This document shows positions 53,482 through 62,235 of a DNA stretch of 64,000 nucleotides, in pieces. Origin of the DNA: Bacillus sp. EB106-08-02-XG196. Lineage in GTDB: Bacteria > Bacillota > Bacilli > Bacillales > Cytobacillaceae. Numbering within the stretch: position 1 is the first letter of the stretch; every line of letters begins with the position of its first letter. Location: assembly GCF_013396335.1 (NCBI RefSeq), contig NZ_JABWSY010000002.1, positions 186,296-250,295 on the forward strand, read 5' to 3'. The notes below the pieces were generated by a model. The model was not told where the DNA came from. It did no database searches and saw nothing but the letters and a program-made list of their open reading frames with translations. The position numbers were made by a program, and so were the translations under genes.

Positions 53482-54250
53482 CTTTCTCATACGCTATTTT
53501 CAGGCTAATGAATGTGAAATAACTGAAAATGGCCCTGGATACTTATCTGTTCAGTTATCGATTGAGCTTGATAAGGAATTAATGAATAGACCTTTTTATT
53601 GGCACTATTTAGAAAAAACGGGTGGAATAGCTAATCCAATGATGCTTACTCTTATTACGAATCCACAGATAGCGCCCGAAAATATAAAAGGGGAAACCAT
53701 TCATTTTGGGTCTCCAAGACTGCATCAAATATTTCAATCAACAAAGAAACTATCGAGTTACATCAGACTTTATGAGAATCACCAGAATAACAATCAACAA
53801 ACGCCATTAATGCCTTGGTTGTGTATGAATGTTAAGATATCGTATCAATGCGACCGGAAACGGGATATTTTTAAATCGATCGGTTTGCAGCTCATAAATG
53901 GACAAATGGTAGAGGATTTCCATGATCGTCTGCAGAATGTTCAGCTTACACCGAAAATACCAGATTATTCATTTACGCTATCGCCGCTTGTAAAACCCAA
54001 AAGCGGTTTGGCACGAATTGAAAATTATCTAAAAGCAGTAATTGATGAAGATGATCATTCTTGGGCAGAGGATGCCAGGAAGCGTTGGGAGAAGGATTTG
54101 CAGCTTCTTCACCATTTTTATGAGGATGCAGAAGAAGAAAATGAAAGTTACGAAACAGAGAAAAAAGCTTTACAGGAACAGTATGAACCAAAAATAAACA
54201 TCTCGTTTATTAATGGCGGATTGTTTTATTTAACTGATAAGGCTGTTTAA
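53459..54250 (+). CDS. yqhG: YqhG family protein
   Basis: A 263-residue partner gene of yqhH. ATG 53459 (MQQLEIHNFLIRYF) has AAGGAGG at 6 nt inside the yqhH 3' end. It is rich in charged residues with an acidic helical C-terminus (YEDAEEENESYETEKKAL). Function unknown. Confidence 0.85.
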   Translation: MQQLEIHNFLIRYFQANECEITENGPGYLSVQLSIELDKELMNRPFYWHYLEKTGGIANPMMLTLITNPQIAPENIKGETIHFGSPRLHQIFQSTKKLSSYIRLYENHQNNNQQTPLMPWLCMNVKISYQCDRKRDIFKSIGLQLINGQMVEDFHDRLQNVQLTPKIPDYSFTLSPLVKPKSGLARIENYLKAVIDEDDHSWAEDARKRWEKDLQLLHHFYEDAEEENESYETEKKALQEQYEPKINISFINGGLFYLTDKAV

Positions 54251-54259
54251 ATACAATAA

Positions 54260-54290
54260 AGAAGAAGCAGACATGATTCTGCTTCTTTAC
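54260..54290. terminator. bidirectional terminator
   Basis: AAGAAGCAGA...TCTGCTTCTT between yqhG and yqzE, with T tract. Confidence 0.75.
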
Positions 54291-54472
54291 CTTTTTCTCC
54301 TATTTTTCACTTCGATATAAAAAATATAGGGAAGAATCCCAAACCAACGATACCAAAAAGATGCCTTGGCCTGCTTTCTCTCTTCCCGGAGCCGTTTTCG
54401 TTCATCTTTTGGCTGGTCCGCATATTTAACAAGAGTTTGAGTCATATATTTTACATAATCATTTGTTTTCAT
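54287..54472 (-). CDS. yqzE: YqzE family small protein
   Basis: A 61-residue basic protein starting MKTNDYVKYMTQTLVKYADQ, typical of YqzE, which lies between comGG and the gcv region in Bacillus. ATG 54472 has AGGTG at 5 nt. Hydrophobic C-terminal segment FWYRWFGILPYIFYI. Confidence 0.85.
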   Translation of the reverse strand: MKTNDYVKYMTQTLVKYADQPKDERKRLREERKQAKASFWYRWFGILPYIFYIEVKNRRKR

Positions 54473-54541
54473 GGACACACCTGCCTTTATTTCTTCCCTA
54501 AAAGTATGTCCATATTTTATTTTTTCAAACTACTAACACCC

Positions 54542-54925
54542 TTAATAAATTTCTGCCCATTTAATCATTTTTTTTGCGGCAAGATCAAAAAAGCCGCGTC
54601 CTGCCACTGTTTCACCAGTGTGCATTTTAAGAGTAAAGTTGATTTTCTGTACTGATCCAATCGGAATGTCTGCTTGATATCCCATAATCCCTTTTTGATA
54701 GGAGAATGATCCCTTAACTGGTACAACACCACCGGATTGCAATATTTTTTCGATTTTTTTAAAAGAAGAATGGAAATAATATTCCTCCTGAAGAATCACA
54801 GTTGTTTCATATGACAATTTCCTTTCAGATAGCAATTGTTCTACACGAAAGGAAAAAATAGATAGAAACAAAATGAGTACCACTAAGGTCAATGGGTATG
54901 TAAATCCTCGTTCACTACTCCTCAT
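54542..54925 (-). CDS. comGG: competence type IV pilus minor pilin ComGG
   Basis: A 127-residue minor pseudopilin with the short hydrophobic N-terminal helix (RGFTYPLTLVVLILFLSIF) and a periplasmic-like domain. The ATG at 54925 overlaps the comGF stop; no strong binding site is visible, so the start is approximate. Confidence 0.78.
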   Translation of the reverse strand: MRSSERGFTYPLTLVVLILFLSIFSFRVEQLLSERKLSYETTVILQEEYYFHSSFKKIEKILQSGGVVPVKGSFSYQKGIMGYQADIPIGSVQKINFTLKMHTGETVAGRGFFDLAAKKMIKWAEIY

Positions 54926-55395
54926 ATTACTGGAAACCATTCAATATAGGATTGTACTACAACACTGTATTCTCTTTCCCAGACATCTTTTACGGTAATT
55001 TTCACTGAGTTATTTATCCTCGTAAAAGTGACCATAGAAACATTCTGCAGTAATGTTTCATGTCCAGTAGAATTCACTCGCTTTCTTATATTACTGCCAT
55101 ACTTTTCATATAAAACTTTTTCATTACCTAGGGTTAATACTAGGTTACCTGAAACCACTTCCACTTTAGAGCTAATATGGATTTCCTTTTTTATCTGACT
55201 GCAAAATACGTCCCACTCCATGTTTTGGAGTCTTCCATTTGAATCTTTATTGTCTAATATGATTTGAAATACCGGAAACATGAAAAATACGATCGTTGTG
55301 AAGATTGAGAATGCAAAAAGCACCTCGAGGAGAGTAAAAGCTTTTTCATTCGGGTATCGCACAGGCTTCAAAACTTGGGAGAAGTGTATTTTCAT
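54922..55395 (-). CDS. comGF: competence type IV pilus minor pilin ComGF
   Basis: A 157-residue minor pilin. The prepilin-type region AFTLLEVLFAFSIFTTIVFF follows a short leader. It overlaps comGE and comGG. Start uncertain: ATG 55395 or the GTG before RYPNEKAFTLLE are both possible. Confidence 0.8.
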   Translation of the reverse strand: MKIHFSQVLKPVRYPNEKAFTLLEVLFAFSIFTTIVFFMFPVFQIILDNKDSNGRLQNMEWDVFCSQIKKEIHISSKVEVVSGNLVLTLGNEKVLYEKYGSNIRKRVNSTGHETLLQNVSMVTFTRINNSVKITVKDVWEREYSVVVQSYIEWFPVI

Positions 55396-55684
55396 CAACT
55401 TTCACACACACCTCCTTTTGTCCACTAACTGAGGTCAAACGCCAGTAAATCTTATATTCTGTTCCATTAAGAGTGATGGAGGAATGGGTATTGGTCCTGT
55501 CCTCCATTAAATTTGCTTGAAGTTCTTCAAATAAAAACTGTTTAGCTCTTTTTTCCCTTACATGCTGCTGAGATTGATTTGCAAAATCTATTAACAAAGG
55601 CACAAAAAACATACTCAGCATAAACAAAGCAGACAAGGATAATAGGAGCTCGAGTAAAAAGAAGCCATCATTCTTCCAAAACAT
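55346..55684 (-). CDS. comGE: competence type IV pilus minor pilin ComGE
   Basis: A 112-residue minor pilin with GFFLLELLLSLSALFMLSMF as its N-terminal helix. ATG 55684 has AAAGGG at 8 nt and lies inside the comGD 3' end. Overlaps comGF by about 50 bp. Confidence 0.8.
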   Translation of the reverse strand: MFWKNDGFFLLELLLSLSALFMLSMFFVPLLIDFANQSQQHVREKRAKQFLFEELQANLMEDRTNTHSSITLNGTEYKIYWRLTSVSGQKEVCVKVDENTLLPSFEACAIPE

Positions 55685-56102
55685 AAAACCGTCCCTTTCC
55701 AATCAAAAGAGTTAATTTGTAATCCTCCTGAGGCGTCCGAATAAATATTGTACCGAATCTGTCTACATTCCCATTCCGATTATATTTAAAATATAGTGGG
55801 ATGGTGCCCTGACCTACAGTTACCCTCGGAGAATAATTTCTTTCGACTATGCTATTAACACCCGCTGCGATGACATACGTATGCTCATTCTCTATAAAGA
55901 TAACACTCACTTCAGTCTGATTAGCGATGGCATACTGCTGACCATAAAATAAATCTGCTTTTAATTGGGAAATAAAGGACTTGGTAGTAGCTATTTGGTA
56001 TTGTGGCTTTATGCTAAAGACAGTTATCGAAGAGATAATTAAAAAGATGGAGAGAACAATCAAAGATTCAATCAATGTAAATCCGTTTTGATTGTAATGC
56101 AT
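55668..56102 (-). CDS. comGD: competence type IV pilus minor pilin ComGD
   Basis: A 144-residue protein with the prepilin cleavage region NQNGFTLIESLIVLSIFLII. The start overlaps the comGC stop in a TAATG junction. Minor pilins prime pilus assembly for DNA uptake. Confidence 0.88.
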   Translation of the reverse strand: MHYNQNGFTLIESLIVLSIFLIISSITVFSIKPQYQIATTKSFISQLKADLFYGQQYAIANQTEVSVIFIENEHTYVIAAGVNSIVERNYSPRVTVGQGTIPLYFKYNRNGNVDRFGTIFIRTPQEDYKLTLLIGKGRFYVLEE

Positions 56103-56416
56103 TACGTTGTTGGTTTGGCTACAGCTGTTACTTTACCTTCTGAATCAATCTGTACATTCTTTGTTCCATTTGGACAACCGGTATCTTCAATAAGATAGCC
56201 ATCAGTAATTAGATTTGCCATCGTAGGCACCTTATTATTTTCCATAATATAAGACTGCACCTGTGCTTGAACCATTTTCACAAATGCCTCACAGCCTTTG
56301 TTGTTAATATTTGTATTATGCTTGGCTACATTTGGAATTGTAACAATTAATAAAACCGAAATAACCAGCATCACAATCATCATTTCAACAAGTGTAAAAC
56401 CTTTTTCATTTTTCAT
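56102..56416 (-). CDS. comGC: competence type IV pilus major pilin ComGC
   Basis: A 104-residue major pilin with the prepilin motif KNEKGFTLVEMMIVMLVISV and the two cysteines (NNKGCEAF, EDTGCPNG) that form the disulfide in ComGC. It is processed by ComC. Start ATG 56416 has GGAGG at 8 nt. Confidence 0.93.
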   Translation of the reverse strand: MKNEKGFTLVEMMIVMLVISVLLIVTIPNVAKHNTNINNKGCEAFVKMVQAQVQSYIMENNKVPTMANLITDGYLIEDTGCPNGTKNVQIDSEGKVTAVAKPTT

Positions 56417-56449
56417 CATTAATTCCTCCATTTTATATTGTTAGCTTTT

Positions 56450-57481
56450 CTATATTCCATCTAATAGCTGGAACATCGGCAATAATATTGCTAAGTACAT
56501 TGATACAACAAGAAAGCCAATAAAAAGATAGAGAACAGGCTGAATCATTTTTAAGCTTTTTTCAATCCGTTCTTCCATGTTTAATAAACAGTGCTCGCTA
56601 AAAAAAAGTAATTCTTGTTCTAATTTCCCATTTTCTTGTCCATGTTTTATTATCATCGGAAATTCTCTTTCAAAGAATGGGAAGGAAGACAGGATTGACT
56701 CAAGTTTTTCACCGGTTAAAAGCTTTTGCTTAATCTCCAATCCTAGCACGCTATAAAATGGCTGCCTGTGATTCTTCTCAAATAAGAGCAGGGCTTCAAA
56801 TACGGATATTCCTCCTGATAAAAGAAAACTTAGCTGGACAGAAAAATAATGGGTAAACAACAATTTGAGGATTCTTCCCACAATCGGAATTCTTACGAGT
56901 TGTGACCGTTGCTTCAGGACGGAGACTTTTCGAAACACAAAAATATAATAAGTTGCACCTGATGTTAACAGAAGCAGGAGGATAGCCATTAATATTGGAA
57001 CATATGTGTCGAAAGAGGAGAGTATCTTCATAAAGAAATTTGCTTCAAGACTCATAGATTCAAAGAGACTAGTAAATTTGGGCAGCAATGATTTCTGTAC
57101 AAACACTAACAAAAAACCAGTGATAAAGATAAGTAAGGCTGGATACTGTATAAGTTTTACTAATTTTTTTCTATCATTCTCCTTTACTAATGCTAGACTG
57201 CTCCCTTCTAGAAGTGCCTCCGCAAAGCTGCCATGCTGTTCTGCAAAATAGACATAACCAATTAAGTCTTTGTGAAAGCCTAGATTACCTAAGACATCAT
57301 GGAATGATATCCCATTTTTCAAATCAACCAAACATTGGTATAGCTCCTCCTTTCGATTCTTTGGTAAATGCAAGGATAAGCTTTCAATTGCTTCTGCAAT
57401 AGGGTACCCGCGTGCCAATAATTCTCCTATCCTTTTTAAGAAATTAGCCTGCTCATTAACAGACCAATTATGGCGCTTCAT
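56450..57481 (-). CDS. comGB: competence pilus membrane protein ComGB
   Basis: A 343-residue GspF-type inner-membrane protein: two repeated cytoplasmic domains (FLKRIGELLARGYPIAEAIE and SVQLSFLLSGGISVFEALLL) and three membrane helices. It assembles pilin with the ATPase. Start MKRHNWSVNEQ, overlapping the comGA 3' end. Confidence 0.9.
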   Translation of the reverse strand: MKRHNWSVNEQANFLKRIGELLARGYPIAEAIESLSLHLPKNRKEELYQCLVDLKNGISFHDVLGNLGFHKDLIGYVYFAEQHGSFAEALLEGSSLALVKENDRKKLVKLIQYPALLIFITGFLLVFVQKSLLPKFTSLFESMSLEANFFMKILSSFDTYVPILMAILLLLLTSGATYYIFVFRKVSVLKQRSQLVRIPIVGRILKLLFTHYFSVQLSFLLSGGISVFEALLLFEKNHRQPFYSVLGLEIKQKLLTGEKLESILSSFPFFEREFPMIIKHGQENGKLEQELLFFSEHCLLNMEERIEKSLKMIQPVLYLFIGFLVVSMYLAILLPMFQLLDGI

Positions 57482-58553
57482 GATCATACACCAAACGATC
57501 GTATTCAGACTCTTTAATATACCCCAGAACAATCCCTTTTTTTATTACTTCTCTTACTGTCGTGTATCGCGAAATAATATTTTCTCCTTTCGCCTGTTTC
57601 ATCGCAGCATTAAGATTTCTCCCTGATAGAAGTTCAAAAACACTCGCTCTTTTCCATCTTCCGTACGAATAGCAGAAGGGTGAACACTCCCCTTCGCAAT
57701 ATGGACATGTCAGCTCCACTAATCGCTGAGCTGTAACTGCAATGAGGGTTTGTTCTACCTCTAACCAATTTACACCAAACTCATGGAGACGGTATACTGC
57801 CCCCTTAGCATCCCTTGTATGCATTGTACTGAGCACCAAATGTCCTGTTAATGCAGCCCGCACTGCAATTTTAGCTGTTTCCGCATCACGTATTTCACCG
57901 ACCATAATAATGTCGGGATCATGACGGAGAATTGCCTTTAGGCCCGCTGCATATGTTACGCCCGCTTTTTCATTCACTTGTATTTGTAAAACAGAATCGT
58001 AGTTTTTTTCGATAGGGTCTTCAAGTGTGATTACGTTACGATGAAATAGATGTGCGGTTTCATTTAAAAGGGAGTAAAGAGTTGTGGTTTTTCCTGATCC
58101 GGTTGGACCAGTAAAGATAATTAATCCATGTGCGTGTTTGAGAAGGGCAAGTAGTTTTCTGGTCATTCCAGGAAAAAGTGAGAGTTGGTGAAAGGGAATC
58201 TGTTCTTGTTGAGGAAGTAGTCTGATCACCAGACTTTCTCGATTGTTAGATGGAAGGGTTGAAAGTCTAAGACCCATTAATTTCCCATCCACTTCACAAA
58301 AAATCGCACCGCTTTGTGGGCGTCTTCGTTCTCCGATATCCATATTTGCAGTAAATTTAAAATGTGAAATTAACCTGTCGCATTCATCTTTTGGAAGTGA
58401 TAACCGGGGAATGAGTTTGTTCGTTAAGCGGATTTGAATGAGAGTGTCTTTCTTTCTGGGTACAATGTGAATATCTGTAGCTTGGTTTCTAGCAGCATCT
58501 GTGATAATCCTGTTTGCTAGTATCTCGATTGAACTTACAATGAGTAACACCAC
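57468..58553 (-). CDS. comGA: competence pilus assembly ATPase ComGA
   Basis: A 361-codon GspE-family ATPase with Walker A IIFTGPTGSGKTTTLYSLLN, Asp box LEDPIEKNYDSVLQIQVNEK, Walker B RHDPDIIMVGEIRDAETAK and the His box GHLVLSTMHTRDA. The N-terminal boundary is uncertain: GTG codons at 58553 and 58550 nearly touch the AAAGGTGG site, while an ATT at 58541 has ideal spacing. First gene of comGA-GG. Confidence 0.93.
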   Translation of the reverse strand: MVLLIVSSIEILANRIITDAARNQATDIHIVPRKKDTLIQIRLTNKLIPRLSLPKDECDRLISHFKFTANMDIGERRRPQSGAIFCEVDGKLMGLRLSTLPSNNRESLVIRLLPQQEQIPFHQLSLFPGMTRKLLALLKHAHGLIIFTGPTGSGKTTTLYSLLNETAHLFHRNVITLEDPIEKNYDSVLQIQVNEKAGVTYAAGLKAILRHDPDIIMVGEIRDAETAKIAVRAALTGHLVLSTMHTRDAKGAVYRLHEFGVNWLEVEQTLIAVTAQRLVELTCPYCEGECSPFCYSYGRWKRASVFELLSGRNLNAAMKQAKGENIISRYTTVREVIKKGIVLGYIKESEYDRLVYDHEAP

Positions 58554-58845
58554 CTTTTATTTTGTCTTTGTAGTAATTCGACATCATTCATGCTATTCCT
58601 TCAAGATTCTTTCTTTTTTAAAAAAATATTTTTGGAGTTTATTACTTCGTAATCCCCTAAAAAACAACTATTGACAAACAGGATGTATAATTTTTGTATA
58701 ACACTTGTTTAACCAAACCCCGATGTACATTCTTCAAATGTGAACAATTTCTAAACATATAGTGTTAACATTGTTAACCTCATTCCCATGTTTAAATAGC
58801 TGTATTATAATTGGATTAAATTATGGGGGTTCGAGGTGAACAGAG
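58554..58845. promoter_or_regulatory. divergent promoter region between comGA and a regulator gene
   Basis: Contains AT-rich tracts and a TTGACA hexamer at 58670-58675 followed by TATAAT after only 9 bp or TATAAC after about 20 bp; the plus-strand promoter for 58846 is thus not ideal. A single AAAA-N5-TTTT match at 58620-58632 resembles half of a ComK box. No gene. Confidence 0.35.
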
Positions 58846-59541
58846 ATGGAACAAACATTAAAGATAACAAATGTTTTATCAGATCCAACTAGGTATTACA
58901 TCTATCAATACATTACAAAACGTCACCAAGAAGTAACTGTACAAGAGGTGGCTGAGAACTTTAATATTCATCCAAATGTTGCAAGATTACATTTATCAAA
59001 ACTTGAAGATGTTAACATGTTAGCTTCTGAAACTAAAAAGACTGGTAAGGGCGGCCGACCAAGTAGATTATACCGTTTATCGGACGATGTAATTCAATTG
59101 CACTTCCCGTTCCGGGATTATATGCTTCTATCCAAAGTAGCAATTACTACGATGCTTACATTAGGTGAAGCTGGTAAACAAGCTCTTTATTTAACTGGTA
59201 AGCGTTTTGGAACTGAAGTAATTGAGCAGGAATTGACAAGAAGATCCTTTGGGGAAGAAATAGAATTTGATCAAAAGCTAACCATATTAAAAAGTGCGGC
59301 AACATTAGCAGGATTCTATCCAGAATTCGAAGTTAATGGGGATCACACAAAAATTTACTTCCAGATTTACAATTGTCCGTTCAAAGAAGTTGCAGAGGAA
59401 CACGAAAGTGTTTGTGCTATGCATCATGAGTTCCTAAAAGGAATGTTTGAAGCATTATTTGACAATGTGGAGCTAGTTGAGAAAGAAAATATCATATCTG
59501 GATGTGAAACTTGCTCTTACCAGGCGCTTGTTTCAAACTAA
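58846..59541 (+). CDS. ArsR/DeoR-like HTH regulator with C-terminal cysteine cluster
   Basis: A 231-residue regulator: winged helix (RYYIYQYITKRHQEVTVQEV, IHPNVARLHLSKLEDVNML, then a wing GKGGRPSRLY) and a C-terminal domain with Cys in YNCPFKEVAEEHESVCAMHH and SGCETCSYQAL. The C...C...CxxC spacing resembles the Fe-S binding region of SufR-like regulators. Metal or cluster binding is inferred. The gene is monocistronic beside comGA. Confidence 0.8.
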   Translation: MEQTLKITNVLSDPTRYYIYQYITKRHQEVTVQEVAENFNIHPNVARLHLSKLEDVNMLASETKKTGKGGRPSRLYRLSDDVIQLHFPFRDYMLLSKVAITTMLTLGEAGKQALYLTGKRFGTEVIEQELTRRSFGEEIEFDQKLTILKSAATLAGFYPEFEVNGDHTKIYFQIYNCPFKEVAEEHESVCAMHHEFLKGMFEALFDNVELVEKENIISGCETCSYQALVSN

Positions 59542-59621
59542 TTTGAAACTTTATTTACATTTGAACTCCTTTTCTTTATAATATTTCTTGATGGTACCGT
59601 AGGGGAAAAGGAGGGATACAT

Positions 59622-59864
59622 ATGGATCGTATGTACAGGGTCTTGGGTTTCTGGACAGGTATTTTCACCGTAATGTTCTATTTAGGTGATATGGATAAAA
59701 CTGCCATGCTTTTCTTAGCCCAAACTGGATTCTTTGTTTTGTTAAGCTATCTAAAATTATCCGAACGTATGTACATGTATGTTTTCTGTGGGTATTTGAC
59801 AGTATTCTTCGCAGGCTTCACTTATTGGACAACATTTATGATGCCGCTGGGTGGAGGACATTGA
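59622..59864 (+). CDS. yqgY: DUF2626 membrane protein (YqgY-like)
   Basis: An 80-residue protein with two to three hydrophobic segments, starting MDRMYRVLGFWTGIFTVMFY. The family is small and widespread in Bacillus; function unknown. A GGAGGGA site precedes the ATG. Confidence 0.82.
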   Translation: MDRMYRVLGFWTGIFTVMFYLGDMDKTAMLFLAQTGFFVLLSYLKLSERMYMYVFCGYLTVFFAGFTYWTTFMMPLGGGH

Positions 59865-59880
59865 GAAGATATTAACACAT

Positions 59881-59911
59881 AAAAAACACCGGACCTATTC
59901 CGGTGTTTTTT
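59881..59911. terminator. bidirectional terminator
   Basis: AAAAAACACCGG / CCGGTGTTTTTT between the DUF2626 gene and the methyltransferase gene. Confidence 0.9.
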
Positions 59912-60992
59912 ATTCTATAAATAGATTACCTTTAATACCTTTTTGTTGAATAACTATATGGAAAAACGAGCTCATACCAGACGGCATTATCAAACTGCGA
60001 ATAGCACGATTTCGTTTGCTTACCTCTGAAAATGGATTTGGATCATAATGGTTTTCTAACTCCTTTAATATTCCTGCTTTAAGTAAAAACTCATCCTGCC
60101 TAAGCTTTGAATGGAATAACAATTCTGCCTGCTTACCCTTTTGTATTAGCCAATCAAAATGAATGTGTGTTGTTATGTCCATTTCTCCAGGGTGCTCCAA
60201 AACATCATGAATCATTTGGTGCTGATAATATCCCCTTAAGCTACCCTTTATTCTTGAAGGCTGCTTCCAGTCCTCCTTGGTATATCCATAATCCGCTGTT
60301 ACTACAAGCCCCCTCTTTAACACGAGGGATATATCTTGCACCATCCCTTCCATTAACAAAGGCACTTCTATTCGCTGCTTATCCTTTAATACCAAACCGC
60401 TTTCCTCTAAAAAAGTATAGATCGATGAATTGGTTAGCGGAACATTTTCCTCATATAAGGTTTCATTTTTCATTCCCACCATAACCTCATACAATTGACC
60501 GTTCACTTTCTCAATTACATGAACAGGCATGGCATCAAATAATTCATTGGAAAAGACCATCCCTTCAAACGCTTCAAGTTCATCAAGCCTGGTTACTTGC
60601 GTTACAGTATAGGCAGGCTTTAATAATTCATTTTGCAAACTCAAATGATAGGGACTGCTCTCTACAATTATGTATTTTAATGGAGTTTTGATGGAATCCT
60701 CCCATTCCTGTAAAAAGGCATGAGAAAAGCGGCCATTTCCTGCACCAATTTCACAAAATATAGGTTCTAAATCATTTTCTTTACAAACATTTGCGAACCA
60801 TTTTGCAATTATTTTCCCATAAATATCAGAAATATTACTTGTCGTAATAAAATCTCCTTGGCTGCCAATTTTTTGTTTATGTTTCATATAGTATCCTAGT
60901 TCAGGATGATAGAGGACTGCCTCAATATACTCTGCATAGGATATTAAGTTTAGTTCTGAGTTTGAAATTAACCTCTTTAAATAGCTAAACAT
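59910..60992 (-). CDS. SAM-dependent methyltransferase of the NDUFAF7/MidA family
   Basis: A 360-residue class I methyltransferase (PF02636 type). SAM motif FCEIGAGNGRFSHAFL, then MVFSNELFDAMPVHVIE and VVTADYGYTKEDW are characteristic. In eukaryotes the relative methylates an Arg of complex I; the bacterial substrate is unknown. Not in an operon with neighbours. Confidence 0.88.
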   Translation of the reverse strand: MFSYLKRLISNSELNLISYAEYIEAVLYHPELGYYMKHKQKIGSQGDFITTSNISDIYGKIIAKWFANVCKENDLEPIFCEIGAGNGRFSHAFLQEWEDSIKTPLKYIIVESSPYHLSLQNELLKPAYTVTQVTRLDELEAFEGMVFSNELFDAMPVHVIEKVNGQLYEVMVGMKNETLYEENVPLTNSSIYTFLEESGLVLKDKQRIEVPLLMEGMVQDISLVLKRGLVVTADYGYTKEDWKQPSRIKGSLRGYYQHQMIHDVLEHPGEMDITTHIHFDWLIQKGKQAELLFHSKLRQDEFLLKAGILKELENHYDPNPFSEVSKRNRAIRSLIMPSGMSSFFHIVIQQKGIKGNLFIE

Positions 60993-61102
60993 AATTTTTT
61001 CCTTCTTTCATTTTACATCATTGACACAGTGATAACTTTGTTATATTGTAAATTTAGTAGCTTAACTATATCCCTCCCATTATTTATAATAGGACATCCC
61101 CC

Positions 61103-61136
61103 AGAAAAGCCCTTCTCCGACGAGAAGGGCTTTTCT
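61103..61136 (-). terminator. terminator after the MBL hydrolase gene
   Basis: AGAAAAGCCCTTCTC-cgac-GAGAAGGGCTTTTCT, a strong palindrome downstream of 61188. Confidence 0.85.
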
Positions 61137-61187
61137 ATGGAACAAATCCGTCTAGCGCAAGCAGCCTAGGCGCTACCGCTTTGGGAT

Positions 61188-61823
61188 TTAAAAACCATTC
61201 AAAAACGGATTACTATCCATTTCTTCTCCAATTGTGGTTATAGGTCCATGCCCCGATAAAACAGCTGTTTCTTCAGGTAAAAATAATAATTTTTCATGGA
61301 TACTCTTCATTAATTGTTTATGGTTACCCCCTGGGAGGTCTGTTCGACCAATACTGCTCTTAAATAGTGCATCCCCTGATACCACAAATCCCTCGGACTC
61401 AAAGTAATAGGATACACTCCCAGGCGAATGCCCTGGAGTCTCAAAAATAGAGAACGTAAAATCACCTATAGTTAACGTTTCCTCTTGTTTTAAGATATAG
61501 TCTGCTCTTTTCATTTTCATCAACTCTTGCATTTGAAAAAACTTCGATCCATTTAAAGCAGGATCTATCAGCCAATCTTCTTCCTCTTCATGAATATAAA
61601 CAGGAATCTTAAAGTACTCTCTTACCTCATCAACGGCACCAATATGGTCAAAATGTGCATGAGTTAAAAAAATTGCAATTGGTCTGAGTTCTCTCTTTGT
61701 TAACCACTTAATTAGCTTTTTCCCTTCACTGCCTGGATCAAAGACTAAACAGGATTTGTCAGGTCTTTCAACTATGTAACAATTTGTTTGTAATACCCCT
61801 AGAGGGATTTGAGACCATTTCAT
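61188..61823 (-). CDS. yqgX: metallo-beta-lactamase fold hydrolase YqgX
   Basis: A 211-residue glyoxalase II-like hydrolase. Zinc motif LTHAHFDHIGAVDEV (HxHxDH) near residue 55, later ligands in ETPGHSPGSVSYY and GDALF, and the C-terminal SGHGPITTIGEE. Start MKWSQIPLG aligns with B. subtilis YqgX; ATG 61832 is an alternative, with GGAGG only 2 nt away. Confidence 0.92.
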   Translation of the reverse strand: MKWSQIPLGVLQTNCYIVERPDKSCLVFDPGSEGKKLIKWLTKRELRPIAIFLTHAHFDHIGAVDEVREYFKIPVYIHEEEEDWLIDPALNGSKFFQMQELMKMKRADYILKQEETLTIGDFTFSIFETPGHSPGSVSYYFESEGFVVSGDALFKSSIGRTDLPGGNHKQLMKSIHEKLLFLPEETAVLSGHGPITTIGEEMDSNPFLNGF

Positions 61824-62018
61824 TTCTTTCATTACCTCCAACTATTTTTACCTTACTATTATTTTACACTATGAAAGCATCATTGCTAACTTTTTTAGCC
61901 CTCGACAAATGATAAAAAAGAATATAAAATAAGAATCGAATGTATATAATATTCTTACATAACTATTTTAGAGATTTGGGCTAAGCCCAAGTATTATCTA
62001 ATAAAGGGGGCTTTATTA

Positions 62019-62192
62019 ATGGGAGTAGTTATTATTTTTGCTTTGGTTGCCTTACTTGCTGCTTATGGTGCATTCACTGCCCTAAAAAATAAAAATTTCT
62101 TAGGGGCATTTTGGGCAGTAGCAACATTGGCTGTTTTTGGCTGGTTTGCAATCATGACCCTTATTGAAAGTGGTTTTCCTACAGCACACTAA
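62019..62192 (+). CDS. yqgW: DUF2759 small membrane protein (YqgW-like)
   Basis: A 57-residue protein with two hydrophobic helices (MGVVIIFALVALLAAYGAF, LGAFWAVATLAVFGWFAIMT). AAAGGGGG precedes the ATG at about 10 nt. The position between yqgX and yqgU fits B. subtilis. Function unknown. Confidence 0.82.
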   Translation: MGVVIIFALVALLAAYGAFTALKNKNFLGAFWAVATLAVFGWFAIMTLIESGFPTAH

Positions 62193-62207
62193 GCTCGGGG
62201 AAAAATG

Positions 62208-62235
62208 AAAGACTGCCAACCGGCAGTCTTTTTAT
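62208..62235. terminator. bidirectional terminator
   Basis: GACTGCC-aacc-GGCAGTC followed by TTTTTATTTTT, between yqgW and yqgU. Confidence 0.88.

Noticed and set aside
58620..58672. Pair of ComK boxes upstream of comGA
   Set aside because: Only one AAAA-N5-TTTT matches fully; the second has a mismatch and the 27-bp gap does not fit the usual spacings.
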